Positions 29,441-42,098 of a stretch of 64,000 nucleotides of DNA are shown in pieces; the stretch's first letter is position 1, and every line of letters starts with the position of its first letter. The notes beneath the pieces were generated by a model. The model saw only the letters and a program-made list of their open reading frames with translations. It did not search any database and was not told where the DNA came from. The DNA lies in contig CM055188.1 of NCBI GenBank assembly GCA_029224185.1, positions 15,618,497 through 15,682,496 of the forward strand, given 5' to 3'. Made by a program: the position numbers and the translations under genes. The DNA is from Karalla daura (taxonomy: Eukaryota; Chordata; Actinopteri; Chaetodontiformes; Leiognathidae).

Positions 29441-31132
29441 GTAGCAAGTCAATGTATGCATCTATAGTAGTATATGATATTTAGATTTAAAGGTAATTGC
29501 AAAGATAGTTGATTGTCTTCCAGTCAAGAAAATAATAGATGATAGTTAAAATCACCAGAGGCTCAGTTTCATGTAGCTCAGTTTTCCTGTCCTTGATTTG
29601 AGATTTTCTACATTTATATTTCTCAGATCTATTTTTCAGAGTGCAGCACCAATGTCACACTGTACATGCTGTAATTTTCAAACCTCAGTTTTTGTTGTTT
29701 TGACACAGTACTTCCTGGTGATTGTGTTCAGCTGATAAAGCTTTTTTTTCACATTAAAACAAAGTAAAACTGAAACGAACACTTACTTGTACTCATGTGC
29801 TTGTTTACTGTCTGCAGTGCACTGATGAAAATGAAAGTCATCTCGGGGTAAAGATATAAATTAGTAACGCACTTAGTTCCACAAAATCTGATTTACCAGC
29901 ATACATATCCCTGTATTCCTGTTCCCTTTTTTAAATCCAGCACCTTGGAGTAGAAAGTGCGCTTGAACCCAAGACGCCTGATGATGAGAATATTTATTTA
30001 TACTTGGCCGAGGAGAATCCAATGAATAACACGCTCTGTTGTAACTCTTCTCTCATTTATGCCATTACAAACCTCTGAGGAAAAACATGCAGTATGCATG
30101 CAGTACACATCATTTTCACAGTACTAAAACTGCACACTGGACACACTGCTTTTCTTGTTCTGCCTGCTATCCCCCAAACTGAGGACTACTTTATTTTTGA
30201 CTGCACCTCATTTTGTGAAATATGAGATAAACTGTAATGATTTGTTTGGTGTCCAATTGTGGCATGATAGAAATAAGTCATGGTGCCACTTCATAAAGTA
30301 AAGAGAAAAGATGAATTCATTTAATAGGTTAAATCCTGCCTCATCTGACTCTCAACTCTGTGATAAACCATCTTCATTGATTATATCAAAAAGGGAGGAA
30401 AAAGCAAAGGTCAAGGAATCATTAGCCCATCAAAAAGTTAGCATGTGAAGTGCAGCGAACTCACTCAATTGTTAATGGACCACAGCGATGCAGAGAGCTG
30501 AAAAGGTGCAGAGTTTCACTCCAGCAACAGTAGTTTGCACAGTTGAAGAGACCCACGAGAGGTGTGTAGGTAACATAAGAAACACTTCATCTTAAGAGTT
30601 AAATTGACACTGTGGCTGATCTGTGTGATACAACTGTAATACCAGCCTACCTAAATCTTATGTACAAGTCAAAGAGCATGTGGATCTGTTCACTTAAATA
30701 ATTAAACATGTAACAAAAAAAAAGCAGAACGGAGGAATGGGCTTAATCCTCTCATCTGAACACACTGACTGGTTTCTGCTGAAGTTCTGCACAGTGTGAA
30801 GATGTGTGATGTGTGGTTTGTAACTCAGCACCTTGGTTCTTGGGTTTGTATGTTTCCAGTTTCCACGCCCACCTGCTCCCAGAGGTGCTGTGGTCAGACT
30901 GACACATGAGCTGATGACATGGTGGCTCAGTTTGCACGTTTCTCTCTCTCTCCCTAGGGTTATCTTGCCAGGCAACGCTGTGCACACTGCCCTCGTCTCA
31001 TTTCTGTGTGTGTGTTCCTTGTCACTGCTGAAGCTTCTGCTTGGAAGCGGATTTTTTTTCCCTTCCCCTGCTTGTTTGTTTTTATTTGGCGTTGACAAAC
31101 AATGTTCATTCACGCCTCTTGCAGCCCCTGCC

Positions 31133-31220
31133 ATGGCAGCTGGTGTCAGCATACTGAGTGACTTGCCCTACTCCATGAGTGGAGCCCGCAGTAGAGGGAT
31201 CAGCACCGAGATGGAGACAG
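31133..31220 (+). CDS. ptpdc1: ptpdc1 coding exon 1 (start)
   Basis: Acceptor at 31121-31124 (CTCTTGCAG), 8 nt of leader, ATG in a CCATGG context, residues 1-29 (MAAGVSILSDLPYSMSGARS and on), one base of codon 30, donor GTAGGA. Similarity to human is limited to MAAGV and PYS. Confidence 0.85.
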
Positions 31221-31762
31221 GTAGGAGAGCCCTGCAACACAGACAATAAAACACAAAAACATCTTATGTTTCTGTTGATGTTGCTCAAAGCAACAACAAC
31301 AGACTAAAGATGGAAAGATATTTGTAAGATAAATTTCCTTTTTACGTTGGAAGTTAATTACACATTAGACAACATTTTTGACTCACGATAAAATCTCAGT
31401 AGAATTGCAACTGGAGATAAGAAAGAACATGATTTTTTTTTCCTTAGACTGTAGTGTATGAAGAAATACATGCTTACATACATATATTGCATATTTGCCT
31501 GCATGTGAAGCTGTTTCTGGAAATCCTGAAACTGGATCTGGAAAGCCAGAGGGTAGTGAAACAGAAATGATGCTAGTGGATATACGTTGTCATACAATTA
31601 AAACAAACACACATTGTCTTGTTTCAGGTTATTTTACTTTCTTGCATTGTTGTTTGAGTATTTGCATTTCCGCTTTACTTTTGAAAACAAAATTTTCAGG
31701 TTAAACAAACAAGGCTGATTTATTTGTCATGGCACATGCTATTTATGTATCTGAAATTCTAC

Positions 31763-31800
<38 letters not shown>

Positions 31801-34800
31801 CTGAAACTGGTATTCTGTGTTCCCATCAATAGCTCATGAACAGCAACTTTTTTTCTGCACCTTTTTTATTGTCTGCAATCTGCACCTTTTTTCCTGACTT
31901 GAAAGACATTCTGACTTTTTTCTAAAAATTCTGAGTGAGATTTTAAAAACGTACAAGTCAAAAGTCTGAGTCAGAATTCTGACTTGAAAAGTGGAATTCT
32001 GACTTTTTCTCAGAGCTGACTTCAAAGGCAGAATTCTGCATTTCAAGTCAGAATTCTCATTTTTTTCTCAGAATTCTGGCTCATAATTCTGAGTCAGAAT
32101 TCTGACTTGAAATGCATTATTCTGCCAGAGTTTTGTGAATGAGTCATCTAAATAACATGACCAAGACACTCTGTCTGGCCAGCATTGGCTATCCTTCCAG
32201 GTTAATTAATGATGTAAGTGTGTTTTTTTTTCTTTTTTTATTTCAGTAATGAATGTTTTTCTGATGCACTCTGAACTGGAGTTGTTTATACAAAAGGTTC
32301 TGGCATACCCATGGCATCAGGAAAGGATTATAGGGATAATCAACAATCTCTTTCCTCTTGAGCCAATATCTCCCCTTGAGAAAGCAATTCCTAATGGATT
32401 ATTTGAGTAAAAAAAAAAAAAAAGGATCTGATCCGAATTGCAAACCAAACAATAGTGGAAGGAAAAGTGAGAAATATAATTAGTTATAACCAAAAATACA
32501 TTTATAAAAGCATATGTAAGTGTCACGCATACTCACTCATAATGGAAACAATACCCTGCTTCCTAGCTGCACTGGCATGCATCATATCAATATTTTTTAC
32601 TTTCATCATTACATGATTAATACAAGATGAGATCAGTTTTTAAACACATGGAAGCAACTTGTTTTGTGAACCATGTGTAAACCTTCCTGAAATATCAAGT
32701 TCTGCACCATCATCCTGTGAGCTTTGTCACAAGCTTTGTGACAAGTAATTCCTGTTTCCTCTAGTCCTGATCGTACGAGTGAATTATCAGCTGGTTCAGA
32801 TAATACTGGTAGAAAAGAAGAGAACTGGGAAATGTTTTTGTGGCCATGAGTTTAGAGGTCATGCTCTCAATTGCTCTTATTTTTTTGTAACTTCAGCTGT
32901 TGCTTATTGGCTGACACAAGCGTCAGACCTGGCCTTAAGACTCTAGCAGAGAGATGCTGCCTTTCCTTGAGGGAGCAGGTCCAGAAGTTGATGTCAGTCA
33001 GAGAAAACATACGGTATTCTGAAGTCCAGTTTGTGTGAACATCGTAAACAAAACTGCTGTCAAAGATTACATCACGTTGAACTTGTGGAAAAGTACTGAG
33101 CTGTGTGTAAGTGGCATCGCTGCAAAACATAATAATGATTAGTCCTTCAATTCTCATCAGCCAAGTACTGATAAACCTTTTCATCAGCTGACATCCTGGA
33201 CTCTGGAGTGCTAATTAATCCTGTCACGAATGGGCTCCAGGCTTATAGTCTAGTGCATCTCTTGTCTTTGCCATTTCTCAATCTGCCTGCTCGACAGCGA
33301 GGCAAGAGTATCGTTTCACCTTTTGGCCTCAGTCTGATGGTGTTGAGTCAAACTGTTGAATTGTTGAACAGGCTTCAAGCACACAGTCTATGATGCCGTT
33401 AAGTAGTCTGCTCTCCCATAGTTATAGCTCATCTGTTACTGATATACAAACGCACAAATACATGAAAAAACTCTAATGTTAATGTCAGTAGCAGCCAAAA
33501 ACAGTAGTTTAAGATACACAAAAATGAAGTACATAAAACATTCTTCATTTCTATTTATTTAACTATTAAATAATTTATATCAGTCAGAATGATAGGTTGA
33601 ACTTTACTTTAGGCTTTGATGACTTTTGACAAGTGTTTGTTTTTATCATTGGTGTTTGGTATAAACATAATTCATTATGATATTTAGTCAAATGTCAGTG
33701 GTTGCTTTTTGGTGATTCTGTCAAAAGCTGAAAAAGGTCCACTGTTAGCACGTGTACATGCTGCTTGTTCAGGGCTTTGAGCCATCAGATGGATGGCCTT
33801 GTAAGCAAGCAAGTACTGTATGGCATTCTCCTCTCTAATTAATACGCCGCCCGCCTCAGATCTGTGTGGTCTGCATGTGTGTGTGTGTGTGCGCATGTGT
33901 TTGCGTGCGAGCACAACACTGGCCCCTATCTGCCTCCCACTGATGACTTTGGAGACGGTTGTCATGGTGACACTTCAGATGCTACTGATGAACCGATAGG
34001 TTGTATTTGCCCGTCTTTGTGAACGGGCGATTGTTGTTTGATGATTCACCATAGCCTCAGAGCCGCTGTGGCTGCTGCTACTCTGTGCCAGTGCAGTGAG
34101 AGTCGCAGCTCAGGCAGCAGCTCAGGCAGCAGCTCAGGCAGCAGCACAGCCCGCGCCACAGGATGCCGTTGCTAAGAGGACGCCACTCAATAGCCGGGGA
34201 GATGACGGGTACCATCAGGCGGCACAACCGAAGACACTCGGCCTCGGACATCCTGCTGAAAGTCTTGCAACGCAGACGCAGCTCTGCCCTTGAGATCCTC
34301 TCCTCGTCCTCCCACAGAGTGATGATGGCTCTCAGCATGAACCAGCCTTCCTCTGAACACAAGACCAGAAGACGTAACAACAATAAAGAAACAACTGTTT
34401 ATCTATGTTTTTTTTCTTTTAATTATTTCTTTTGCATTTATGGTTGTGATGTTGACCCCATGAAAGGCATTTCCTAAAAAAGTTTTGTATATTTGTTTTG
34501 TGTTTCTTTCTTTTGGTCTCCCTCTGCAGCCAGCGCTAGAGTGCCTACAGCAAAGTACACCAAGATGGGGGAAACCCTGAGGCATGTCATTCCAGGTCAC
34601 ATGCAGTGCTCCATGGCCTGTGGTGGTAAAGCCTGTAAATATGAAAACCCCTCTCGCTGGAGTGATGAGGAGCAAGCCATCAAAGGACTCTATTCGTCCT
34701 GGTAAGTTGACCGCTGTGACAGCGTGTAGTAACAGTTGCTGCTCACTCAGCACGGGTCAGTCAAGTCCACATTACTTGTTATATGACAAATCAATACATT

Positions 34801-37800
34801 TGTCCTGGTTTTTTGCTTTGCACAATAGCCTGCTTTACATTGTAATCATCCCTAGTTTGAGTGTGGTTGCATTGTCTGTAGATATTTTTCTATTGTGCAT
34901 AACTTGCTAAACAATTCTAATTAAGCATCTCTTTTTTTCTGATTTTGTTGTACTGTATCTACCACAACCTCCTCTAATGCATATCATATTCTTTACTTAC
35001 AGGATTACTGACAACTTGCTAGCTATGGCAAGGCCTTCTACTGAAATCATAGATAAATATAATGTAATTGAACAATTCCAAAGGTACAGTAGCCCCCTCC
35101 TTTCACATTTTAATTCATATGTTTGATTTATTTGATTCTCAACTAACACTGAGATAAACAGTGAAATGTAGTTGAATATTTTTTTCCTCTTCAATTTGCT
35201 GTCTTATGTTCGTGTTGTGTGGACTTGTTGTGCCTTGCTTGTTGGGTTCCTCTCTGTGCTGACATGGACCTGTTGCTGTTTCCAGGTGTGGTTTGAAGAC
35301 AGTCATCAACCTGCAGCGGCCAGGAGAACACGCCAGCTGCGGCAACTCACTGGAGCAGGAGAGTGGCTTCACATATCGACCTGAAACCTTCATGGAGGCA
35401 GGCAGTGAGTCTCCACATGCATCCTCTCAGACATATATCTGCTCAAAGACACCTCAGCAACAGGCCACTCAGCTCTGAAATATGTAGGCGTCCATGAATA
35501 AATATGACTGTGCTCATGCATTTGTGCCATCGGGAATAAAAGATGCGATTGCATCACTTGAATAAAGAGGCAAAATCCTTTTTTTTTTTAACCAAGAGCT
35601 AGGTTCATTTTAGCAGCACAGAGGACAGAGAGTGTTTCTAGAGGATACTCACTGGTTTAGTTAATGTTAGGACCAGAAAAGGTTGCTTAAACTTGGAGGT
35701 CTTCTCGGCATCTGGGGTGAATTTGTCATTTCACACTACATCTGTCTTTAATGTAATTATGCTGAGATTTTATGAAACTGAGTAAATTTGCTATCAGAAT
35801 GAATTCATGGGTTAAACATATGTTCTTAAACTGTCACTACAAAACAACATCAGGTGTAATCTGGTTAATTTGACCCAGAGTAAAAGGGTTATAGTTATGT
35901 TAAATGGAATTCAGTCAGTAATGTGTCTCAACTAACAAGGTTATTATTTATTCTTTACTTGTTTAACATATATACAGAACATAGAGTTAATGTAGTATTT
36001 TCTGGTGTTTAATTCAAGCTGTTTAGTGCACCACTTGCCCTGTTCAAATAGTAATTTTATTAAGTATCATTTCTGCATGTTATGATGCAGGGTAATTTTT
36101 GTTTCGGATGCCACTAGAGATGTTTCCCAGCAACAGGTCTGCCTGAGGGCTTTAGGAGCAGTACCCATTCAGATTGTAGTGAGCACTCACTTCAGTTTGT
36201 AAACTGCATCGTGGATGTATTTATAAGAGAAATGGTCAGTGACTGACTGCACAGTAATCTCTGTGGATCACTCTGTGATTCTCTATGGTAAATATCTAAT
36301 GAGAGACTAAGGCAGATTTCACGTTTGTTTTGTGTTTTGCATATATCTGGAATGTAATACAGTCCCTTTTGACCAGGTAATCACCCAGGGATCCCACGTG
36401 TTCCATGTTTTATGCCATGGGATCTTTACAATCTTGATTGCCCTTCCTAACAAGCTCTCCTGAGAGTCCTTCCCAAGCCATCTAAACACAGCATCACCTA
36501 CATTTTGAATTGTGCTGTCCAAAGGAAAGGCAATGAAATAGCTCACTTGAAGTGAAGATTGATTTTATTCTCTTAGATCAGAGGTGGACATTCCTGTTCC
36601 TCGTGAGGCCGTGTCCTGCATGTTGTAGATGTTTCCTGCTCCAACACACCTTCAAATGAATGCCTCATAGCAGAACTCGATGATTGGCTGATCATTTCAA
36701 TCAGCTGTGTTGGAGCAGGGAACATCTAGGGGCTCATGAGGAGCAGGAATGGGCACCACTGCCTTGTGTAGTGTATACAATTTTCAAAGTATTCCTTTAA
36801 GGTGAGCAAAAGGAGATTGATTAAAGAGCAATTAAAGCAGCCTCAGCAATGTAGTATATAAATACTCAGTCTCTGTACTTTAAGTAGTCACTTAACACCA
36901 GACCCACAGCAGCTCTTAAGACAATGGCTCCTTCTTAGGCCTGGAAGAAGAGGACAAATTGAGTTAACTTAATGACAGAGGCCATTCATTTATGACATTT
37001 ATTTTCCAGCAGTTTGAACCATTAGACAGGCAAATATAAAACAAGCTGCATTAAATATTTAAGGAAGCAAAGATTTTTTTTTTTAGAATTTCTGAAAAGG
37101 ACATCAAGAGGTGGCAAACACTGATAAGTAGAAAGAAAAGATAAAAATTTATAATGAAAATTAAGGATGCAGAAATTTTTAAAAATGCTACATATGTATT
37201 AATATATTTCATCGATAACAAGTACTGCTTTTTCCAGAGGGTTCTAGCCTTTGTTTTAGTATCTCCAGGGAGAGCAGTGTGAACTCTGATTTTGTTAAAA
37301 GACAACAGAGTAGCATCACTGTTAGAATTGGAACGAAGATTTTGGATAAAAAAGACAATGTCTCTGCAGTGGTGCTGCTTAATGGCTCTAGATCATTTGT
37401 AAACCCGTCATTTTGAGTTTAGCATTGTTAAATGCTAAATCCATGGGGCTTCTCAATATAAGATGACCAGCACTTTCTGCAGAGGGTTTAGGCTGATGAA
37501 CAACCTGATGAACATTCATCTGACTTTGTGCATTTCAGTTTATTACTACAACTTTGGGTGGAAGGATTATGGTGTGGCATCTCTGACGACAATCCTGGAC
37601 ATGGTGAAAGTCATGTCCTTCGCTGTCCAAGAGGGGAAGCTCGCTGTCCACTGTCATGCTGGCCTTGGAAGAACAGGTTTTTAACACCAACAATTTGGAA
37701 GCACTTAAATCCTCAATTATGTATGCAAAAATGTCAATTAATTTATTTATTTTTTGCTAAATGTTGCCACCGTGTAGGTGTGTTGTTGGCTTGTTACTTG

Positions 37801-40277
37801 GTTTTCACATCCCGGATGAGCGCTGACCAGGCCATCCTGTTTGTGCGAGCCAAGAGACCCAACTCCATCCAGACCAGAGGCCAGCTCCTGTGCGTCAGGG
37901 AGTTTGCTCAGTTTCTCGTCCCTCTCCGGAGCGTCTTCTCCTGTGCTGAACCCAAAGCAAGCGCTGTCACTCTGTCCCAGTACCTCACCAGGCAGCGTCA
38001 CTTGCTGCATGGCTATGAGGCCCGACAGATGAAGAATGTGCCAAAGATTGTCCAGCTGGTGTGCAGGCTGCTGGTGGACATTGCGGCCAACAGGCAGGCA
38101 GTGATTGAAGAGGAATGGCTGGAGATCCCTGACCTCACTGCAGAGGTAGAGAAGACGGTGTCCCAGCAGGCTCTTCAGCAGCTTGGCAAAGAGATGAGAG
38201 GGAAGGGGATTCCTGTTCCACAGTCTCAGCCTCTCAGCCCAGCTGCTCTGCAGTACAGACCTCTGCATGATCAGCCTCTCATCAGTGACAATGAGCTCGA
38301 CCCCCTGTGGAGGAAGCAGAATGTAGAAAGCCCTCTCAGATTCACCCTGTCCAACAACCGGAGCCTCAGTGATTCTGTCCTTAACAAACTTGGATCCGAA
38401 GAGTACCCTTTTGAAAATCTGAGGAGTGACAGACCCGTCAACTCCCGGATCAAACATTCCTTGTCACAGAGCAGCCTTTCTGATTGTAACCCTTCCACGT
38501 GTTATGACCTTGCTCCTCAGGATATTATCAGCAGCATTCTGGAGCCCAAAACAGAGGAAAAGCATGACATGGTCTCAACCTTTGTAAAGAAGCAGCTACA
38601 CAGGGGCCATCAGAGTTTGTCCTTCGATCTTTCTGACCTGGGAAAATTACATTGTAACGCCACACTGCCAGCCTTACCACCCAAAAACAAACTGGTATCC
38701 AGTGACAAACAGACAGAGGCTGATATGTCAGCAGGAGGTGCAGACAGAGGGAACACCATGGATGTTCCCCTCGTCACTCTGCAGTCAGAGCTGTCCCCAG
38801 AGAGCAGATGTCTGCAGGTGGCCAAAGCTCTGGCCATTGACCTGACAGACAAGAACATCATCTCCAAGGTGTCGTTGTGGCAGGTAAAGCACTTTGTAAA
38901 ATATTCTCAACGTAACCTGAGAAATGTGGATGTCTTAATATATCCCCATATTTCTACATTGTCAATGACATTGTTTACACTGCTTTGAATCGTCATAAAA
39001 TTGATAGAGGAGTCCGATTCATCCAGTGTCCAGGCTGCAAAGTTGGTGTTTGAGTGCTTTCAGGGATTAAGAAACACAATTAGAGCCATATTAGTATTTT
39101 TCTTATCTCATTTTAACTTCAGTTATTTTCCACTGTGTTGTGACGTGTAGACGGAGCTGAACTCCAGAGAGGGAGCATGGGAGAGATTGTGTATGGAGAG
39201 AGATCCTCTGGTCCTGTCTGGTCTGATGTGGTCATGGCTAGAGCAACTCAAGGATCCAGTCATCAGCAGTGAGGATATAAAAGGCCTCAGTGAGAAGAAT
39301 GTCAACCCGCAGAATGCCCTCGACTCACTGGAAAAGGTAACTGGGTAGAAGACCACAGCATCAGTGGCTGGTGCAAGCTGAGATAACTGCCCACTACATG
39401 CTGTAGATCAGCAGGTGGTATTTGTTTGCCAGTTTGCTAGTAGTTTTTGTTTTGTTAAAGTTTGTTATAGTTTTCCATCACAGGAATACATAAATAAAAC
39501 AAGGAAAAACTGAGAAAACTGTTTTCACCATTTATATTCAGCATATTTTTTTCTACTGTGAATAGTGGTTCAAGATGGTCAGAATTTGCCATACAATGTG
39601 CAGTTTGTACAAAGGGTTTAGATTATTGTAATTTATTTTTTATCTGCTCTGTGCAAGTTATAAAAAGGTTATCCAGTTACACTTTTATAATTACAAAACT
39701 GCAAAATTCAACAAAACATGAGTGCAACTCCTGGTTGAGCTTGTGTTTTTTAATTCAGAGTTGGTTTCAGCAGCCAGTGAAGATAGAAAGATAGAAAAAA
39801 GATATTACATGTTTGTAGCCATATTTAATTGTCTGGATTTCTATACACTTTTAGTCTGCTGTGTCTTATATGAGCTCAGCTCACTGAGCCCATTAGACAA
39901 ATGTTGTTTTTTGTCAATGATTTTTGTGTTATTGTTATTGCTAGAGAAAATTTTGACTCTTCTCTCCGTAATAGGGGCACAGACTCACCTTGTTGTGCAT
40001 CCTTGATTGTGCTGCTCGCCTGCTGCCAATGCCTGAAGAAATAGAGTCTAGTTTTCTCAACCAAACAATAAAAGTGTTTACTAAGGTGAGCATTTACTCA
40101 AAGTCCTCATTGAATATGTTATTGTGGAAATAATTGACAACAGCTGACTTTTTCTCCTCCCGCCAGATTGACCCTGTCCCAGAGAAGAATGAGTCCTTGT
40201 ACACCACCCTTAAAGCAATCCTGACTCCTATTCTTTATGAGCTGAGTGACAAAGCTGTAGAAGAGACTCAAGACTAA
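31133..40277 (+). CDS. ptpdc1: PTPDC1 protein tyrosine phosphatase domain protein, 9 coding exons
   Basis: Coding joins: 31133-31220, 34530-34701, 35003-35083, 35286-35404, 37539-37676, 37778-38883, 39151-39336, 39975-40085, 40167-40277. The sum is 2112 nt, 703 aa plus TAA; human PTPDC1 is about 750 aa. The start MAAGV...PYS matches the human N-terminus, which fixes the ATG. The catalytic loop HCHAGLGRTG has Cys192 and Arg198 (CX5R), and the WKD loop supplies the probable general acid Asp163. Both sit in the most conserved part (HVIPGHM to RAKRPNSIQTRGQLLCVREF). The middle (residues about 300-540, exon 6) is Ser-rich, diverged and probably disordered. The C-terminus again matches human (GAWER.C.ERDP, LMWSW.EQLK). 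PTPDC1 (PTP9Q22) is a predicted phosphatase reported in screens to affect cytokinesis and cilium length. Intron 2 holds (TA)n and an AGAATTCT minisatellite; intron 5 holds a MITE. All introns are GT-AG. Confidence 0.96.
31764..31798. repeat. (TA)n microsatellite, ptpdc1 intron 2
   Basis: About 17 TA units. Confidence 0.9.
31894..32125. repeat. Degenerate AAGTCAGAATTCTGACTT-type repeat cluster
   Basis: About ten copies of TTCTGACTT / AAGTCAGAATTCT words in both orientations, with T-runs between. The 16-bp palindrome AGTCAGAATTCTGACT occurs exactly twice (31969-31984 and 32092-32107). Tandem but irregular, about 20 bp per unit. Confidence 0.8.
34078..34383 (-). other. GC-rich open frame antisense in ptpdc1 intron 2, not recognised
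   Basis: A 101-codon frame on the minus strand reads EEGWFMLRAIITLWEDEERI, then SRAELRLRCKTFSRMSEAEC and on. It ends in Cys/Leu/Ser repeats coded by a 12-bp tandem repeat. The block is clearly richer in GC than the intron around it. Two plus-strand frames are also open, so openness alone proves little. I recognise no family. It may be a diverged transposon or retrocopy fragment, an exon of an unknown antisense gene, or chance. Confidence 0.2.
34104..34148. repeat. 12-bp tandem repeat
   Basis: GCAGCTCAGGCA repeated about 3.5 times. Confidence 0.85.
34530..34701 (+). CDS. ptpdc1: ptpdc1 coding exon 2
   Basis: Acceptor CTCTGCAG, donor GTAAGT. Residues 30-86: PTAKYTKMGETLRHVIPGHM, then CSMACGGKACKYENPSRWSD to IKGLYSS, ending in two bases of Trp87. 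Nearly identical to human in HVIPGHM and MACGG.ACKYENP. Confidence 0.97.
35003..35083 (+). CDS. ptpdc1: ptpdc1 coding exon 3
   Basis: Residues 87-113: (W)ITDNLLAMARPSTEIIDKY then NVIEQFQ, leaving AG of Arg114. Acceptor TTACAG, donor GTACAG (weak but frame-consistent). Confidence 0.95.
35286..35404 (+). CDS. ptpdc1: ptpdc1 coding exon 4
   Basis: Residues 114-153: CGLKTVINLQRPGEHASCGN, then SLEQESGFTYRPETFMEAG, with one base of Ile154. Donor is GTGAGT after GGCA. Confidence 0.97.
36579..36761. mobile_element. hAT-like MITE, about 183 bp, ptpdc1 intron 5
   Basis: Ends CAGAGGTGGACATTCCTG and CAGGAATGGGCACCACTG are inverted repeats. Inner arms also pair (GTTTCCTGCTCCAACACACC with GTGTTGGAGCAGGGAACATC). 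Flanking 8-mers TCTTAGAT and CCTTGTGT are a possible decayed 8-bp target duplication. A widely known teleost repeat type. Confidence 0.65.
37539..37676 (+). CDS. ptpdc1: ptpdc1 coding exon 5 (catalytic)
   Basis: Residues 154-199: IYYYNFGWKDYGVASLTTIL, then DMVKVMSFAVQEGKLAVHCH and AGLGRT, with one base of Gly200. Contains both the WKD acid loop and the CX5R signature. Confidence 0.97.
37778..38883 (+). CDS. ptpdc1: ptpdc1 coding exon 6 (large exon)
   Basis: 1106 nt, residues 200-568. Starts GVLLACYLVFTSRMSADQAI, ends NIISKVSLWQ. The first third is conserved (RAKRPNSIQTRGQLLCVREF, RQRHLLHGYEAR); the rest is a diverged Ser/Leu-rich linker. Donor GTAAAG. Confidence 0.97.
39151..39336 (+). CDS. 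ptpdc1: ptpdc1 coding exon 7
   Basis: 62 codons, phase 0 at both ends. TELNSREGAWERLCMERDPL, then VLSGLMWSWLEQLKDPVISS to LDSLEK. Acceptor GTGTAG, donor GTAACT. Confidence 0.95.
39975..40085 (+). CDS. ptpdc1: ptpdc1 coding exon 8
   Basis: 37 codons, GHRLTLLCILDCAARLLPMP to IKVFTK. Corresponds to human GQHQTILCVLHCIVNLQ. Acceptor AATAG, donor GTGAGC. Confidence 0.93.
40167..40277 (+). CDS. ptpdc1: ptpdc1 coding exon 9 (C-terminus)
   Basis: 36 codons plus TAA: IDPVPEKNESLYTTLKAILT to EETQD. Human carries a longer basic tail here. Confidence 0.93.
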   Translation: MDPVPEKNESLYTTLKAILTPILYELSDKAVEETQD

Positions 40278-41317
40278 TTCACCCTCAGTGGGACCTGGTC
40301 TGATGTGAGGGAAGGCTCTTAAACAGGGTTACACTCTCAGTTCTTGGGCATTACTGTATTTTAAGCCAGTTCCTTGTTTATGACACTGCTGAGATTCGCC
40401 AATCTTAAGTTGTTCAAGATATTTCAAAACTGTGTTATAGCATTTCAGTCTCCTTCAAAGCTCTTAATAGACCCTTAAGCACTGCCATTCTCCATGTTTT
40501 TGTGCCACTGTGCTCTGTTCGAAAGCAATTGTTTTGTTGTCTGTTCTACTGTAATATTTGTGAGGGACTTGATGTTGCTCTTAATATCTGTTAGTTGGTA
40601 GGAATATGACTGAGAAATATTCTCACGATGCTAACATAATGTTATTTAATGTGTAAGTCGGCAGCTGTCAAAGCTGCGAGGGGGAAAGTGGGGTTCTTAT
40701 TTAAACCAAAAGATGTTTTTACACTGTGCAGATGCTACAATGTGTCTTATTTATTCGGACCGTCTCATTTGAAATGCAGCAGTCGGTTTGATAACTGTAA
40801 CCTGATGAAAAAAAATGGATATTGGCTTTGTTTGTGCAGAGTGTTTTCCTAGAGTCAGTTGTATACGATGGCTGTTATAAATGGCAATGCAAATTTGACA
40901 GCCTACATTGCATTCTCATTTCCAATCAATTCTATGTCTTCAATACGGCATGCACCAAAAGAACCTCTCTCTGCACTGTTCTGTTCATGCATTTGTCAAA
41001 CGTAAGTCTGCCTCCGCTGTTTGCATCTAGCAAAATGTCTGCCTCAACTTAAATGGCCTCTGTCAGGTCTCTGTCAAGCTGCTGTGTGTATTGTAGCCTC
41101 ACCTTGTGTGTATGTGTGTGTGCGTGTGTGCATGTGCATGTGTAGCTGTTGAGATGAGTCAGTGGTTGCCTCATATATGTCTCATGTATGGACATGATGT
41201 TATGTAGATCTGCTGACACGCTGAATGTGGTTATAATAATACGACAGACATGAGACTGTGTTGAATTTCCAACGAGCACTATTTTTTTCATTGTAACTAC
41301 AAGCTTCTTATTACCGA

Positions 41318-41323
41318 ATTAAA
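41318..41323 (+). terminator. Candidate ptpdc1 poly(A) signal
   Basis: ATTAAA about 1.04 kb past the stop, followed within 20-30 bp by a T/G-rich stretch (TGTGTTTATTTC). No AATAAA was seen between the stop and here. The presumed 3' UTR includes a (TG)n-like tract at about 41105-41145. Confidence 0.35.
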
Positions 41324-42092
41324 TAGAACTTACAGCAAACTGTGTTTATTTCTTATCAGATGTTCAGCATACATATGTGAACGAAGCGAAGCCTGCCACC
41401 TGCTGGTCCTGCAGAGGCAAAGCATCCAGATCTTCCCTAATATTAATTCCTAAAATTAAAAAGATATTCTAATAATGATGCTCTGGCCTCATAAGTATTG
41501 TCATTGCAGAAACACTGCAGTCAAAACCACTGTGAGCAGCTGGATCCTATTGCCCTTGTGGAAATGTATTGAGCCTTATGGCAGTGCCTTTAGCTTATTG
41601 TAAGGTTGTCTCCAGACTGCAACACAATAACTGAATGCAGTTTTATCATAAAAAAAACAAATATTTTACATTTCCAAACTGGTAAATGCAAATTATTGAA
41701 TCTCAGTTAATAATTTTGATCAAAACTGAATATTCACTCCTGATCAATCATAGATACAGAATCAAAATCAGTAGAAAGCAGAATATGTGGTTAGAAGCTG
41801 TGTTCATGCCCCTGTGCAGCAGTGAGAGGAAAACAAAAAAAAACATGGCTCTCAGGTCCTTTATATCAGCCCTGTTGCAAAGAAATATCAGTCCTTGATA
41901 CGATGACGAAATTGTATTACACGTTGTATTGGATGACGTCAAAGGGGTCTGAAAAAAATCTATTCGAAGCAAGGACGGTTGTCGTTCTGAGATACTCAAC
42001 AAAATCTACAGGACAGCGTCTTAAAAACAAATGTCGATGAATTGAGTAAATGGACGGCTTATGAAACGTGATCATCAGTGCGCATTTCTAAA

Positions 42093-42098
42093 TATAAA
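42093..42098 (+). promoter_or_regulatory. TATA box of the putative let-7 host gene
   Basis: TATAAA 25-35 bp before a GC-rich block that ends in a good donor. It suggests a cap near 42.12-42.13 kb. Confidence 0.45.

Noticed and set aside
32722..32744. Near-palindrome TTGTCACAAGCTTTGTGACAA
   Set aside because: Short, common type of imperfect palindrome; no reason to expect function.
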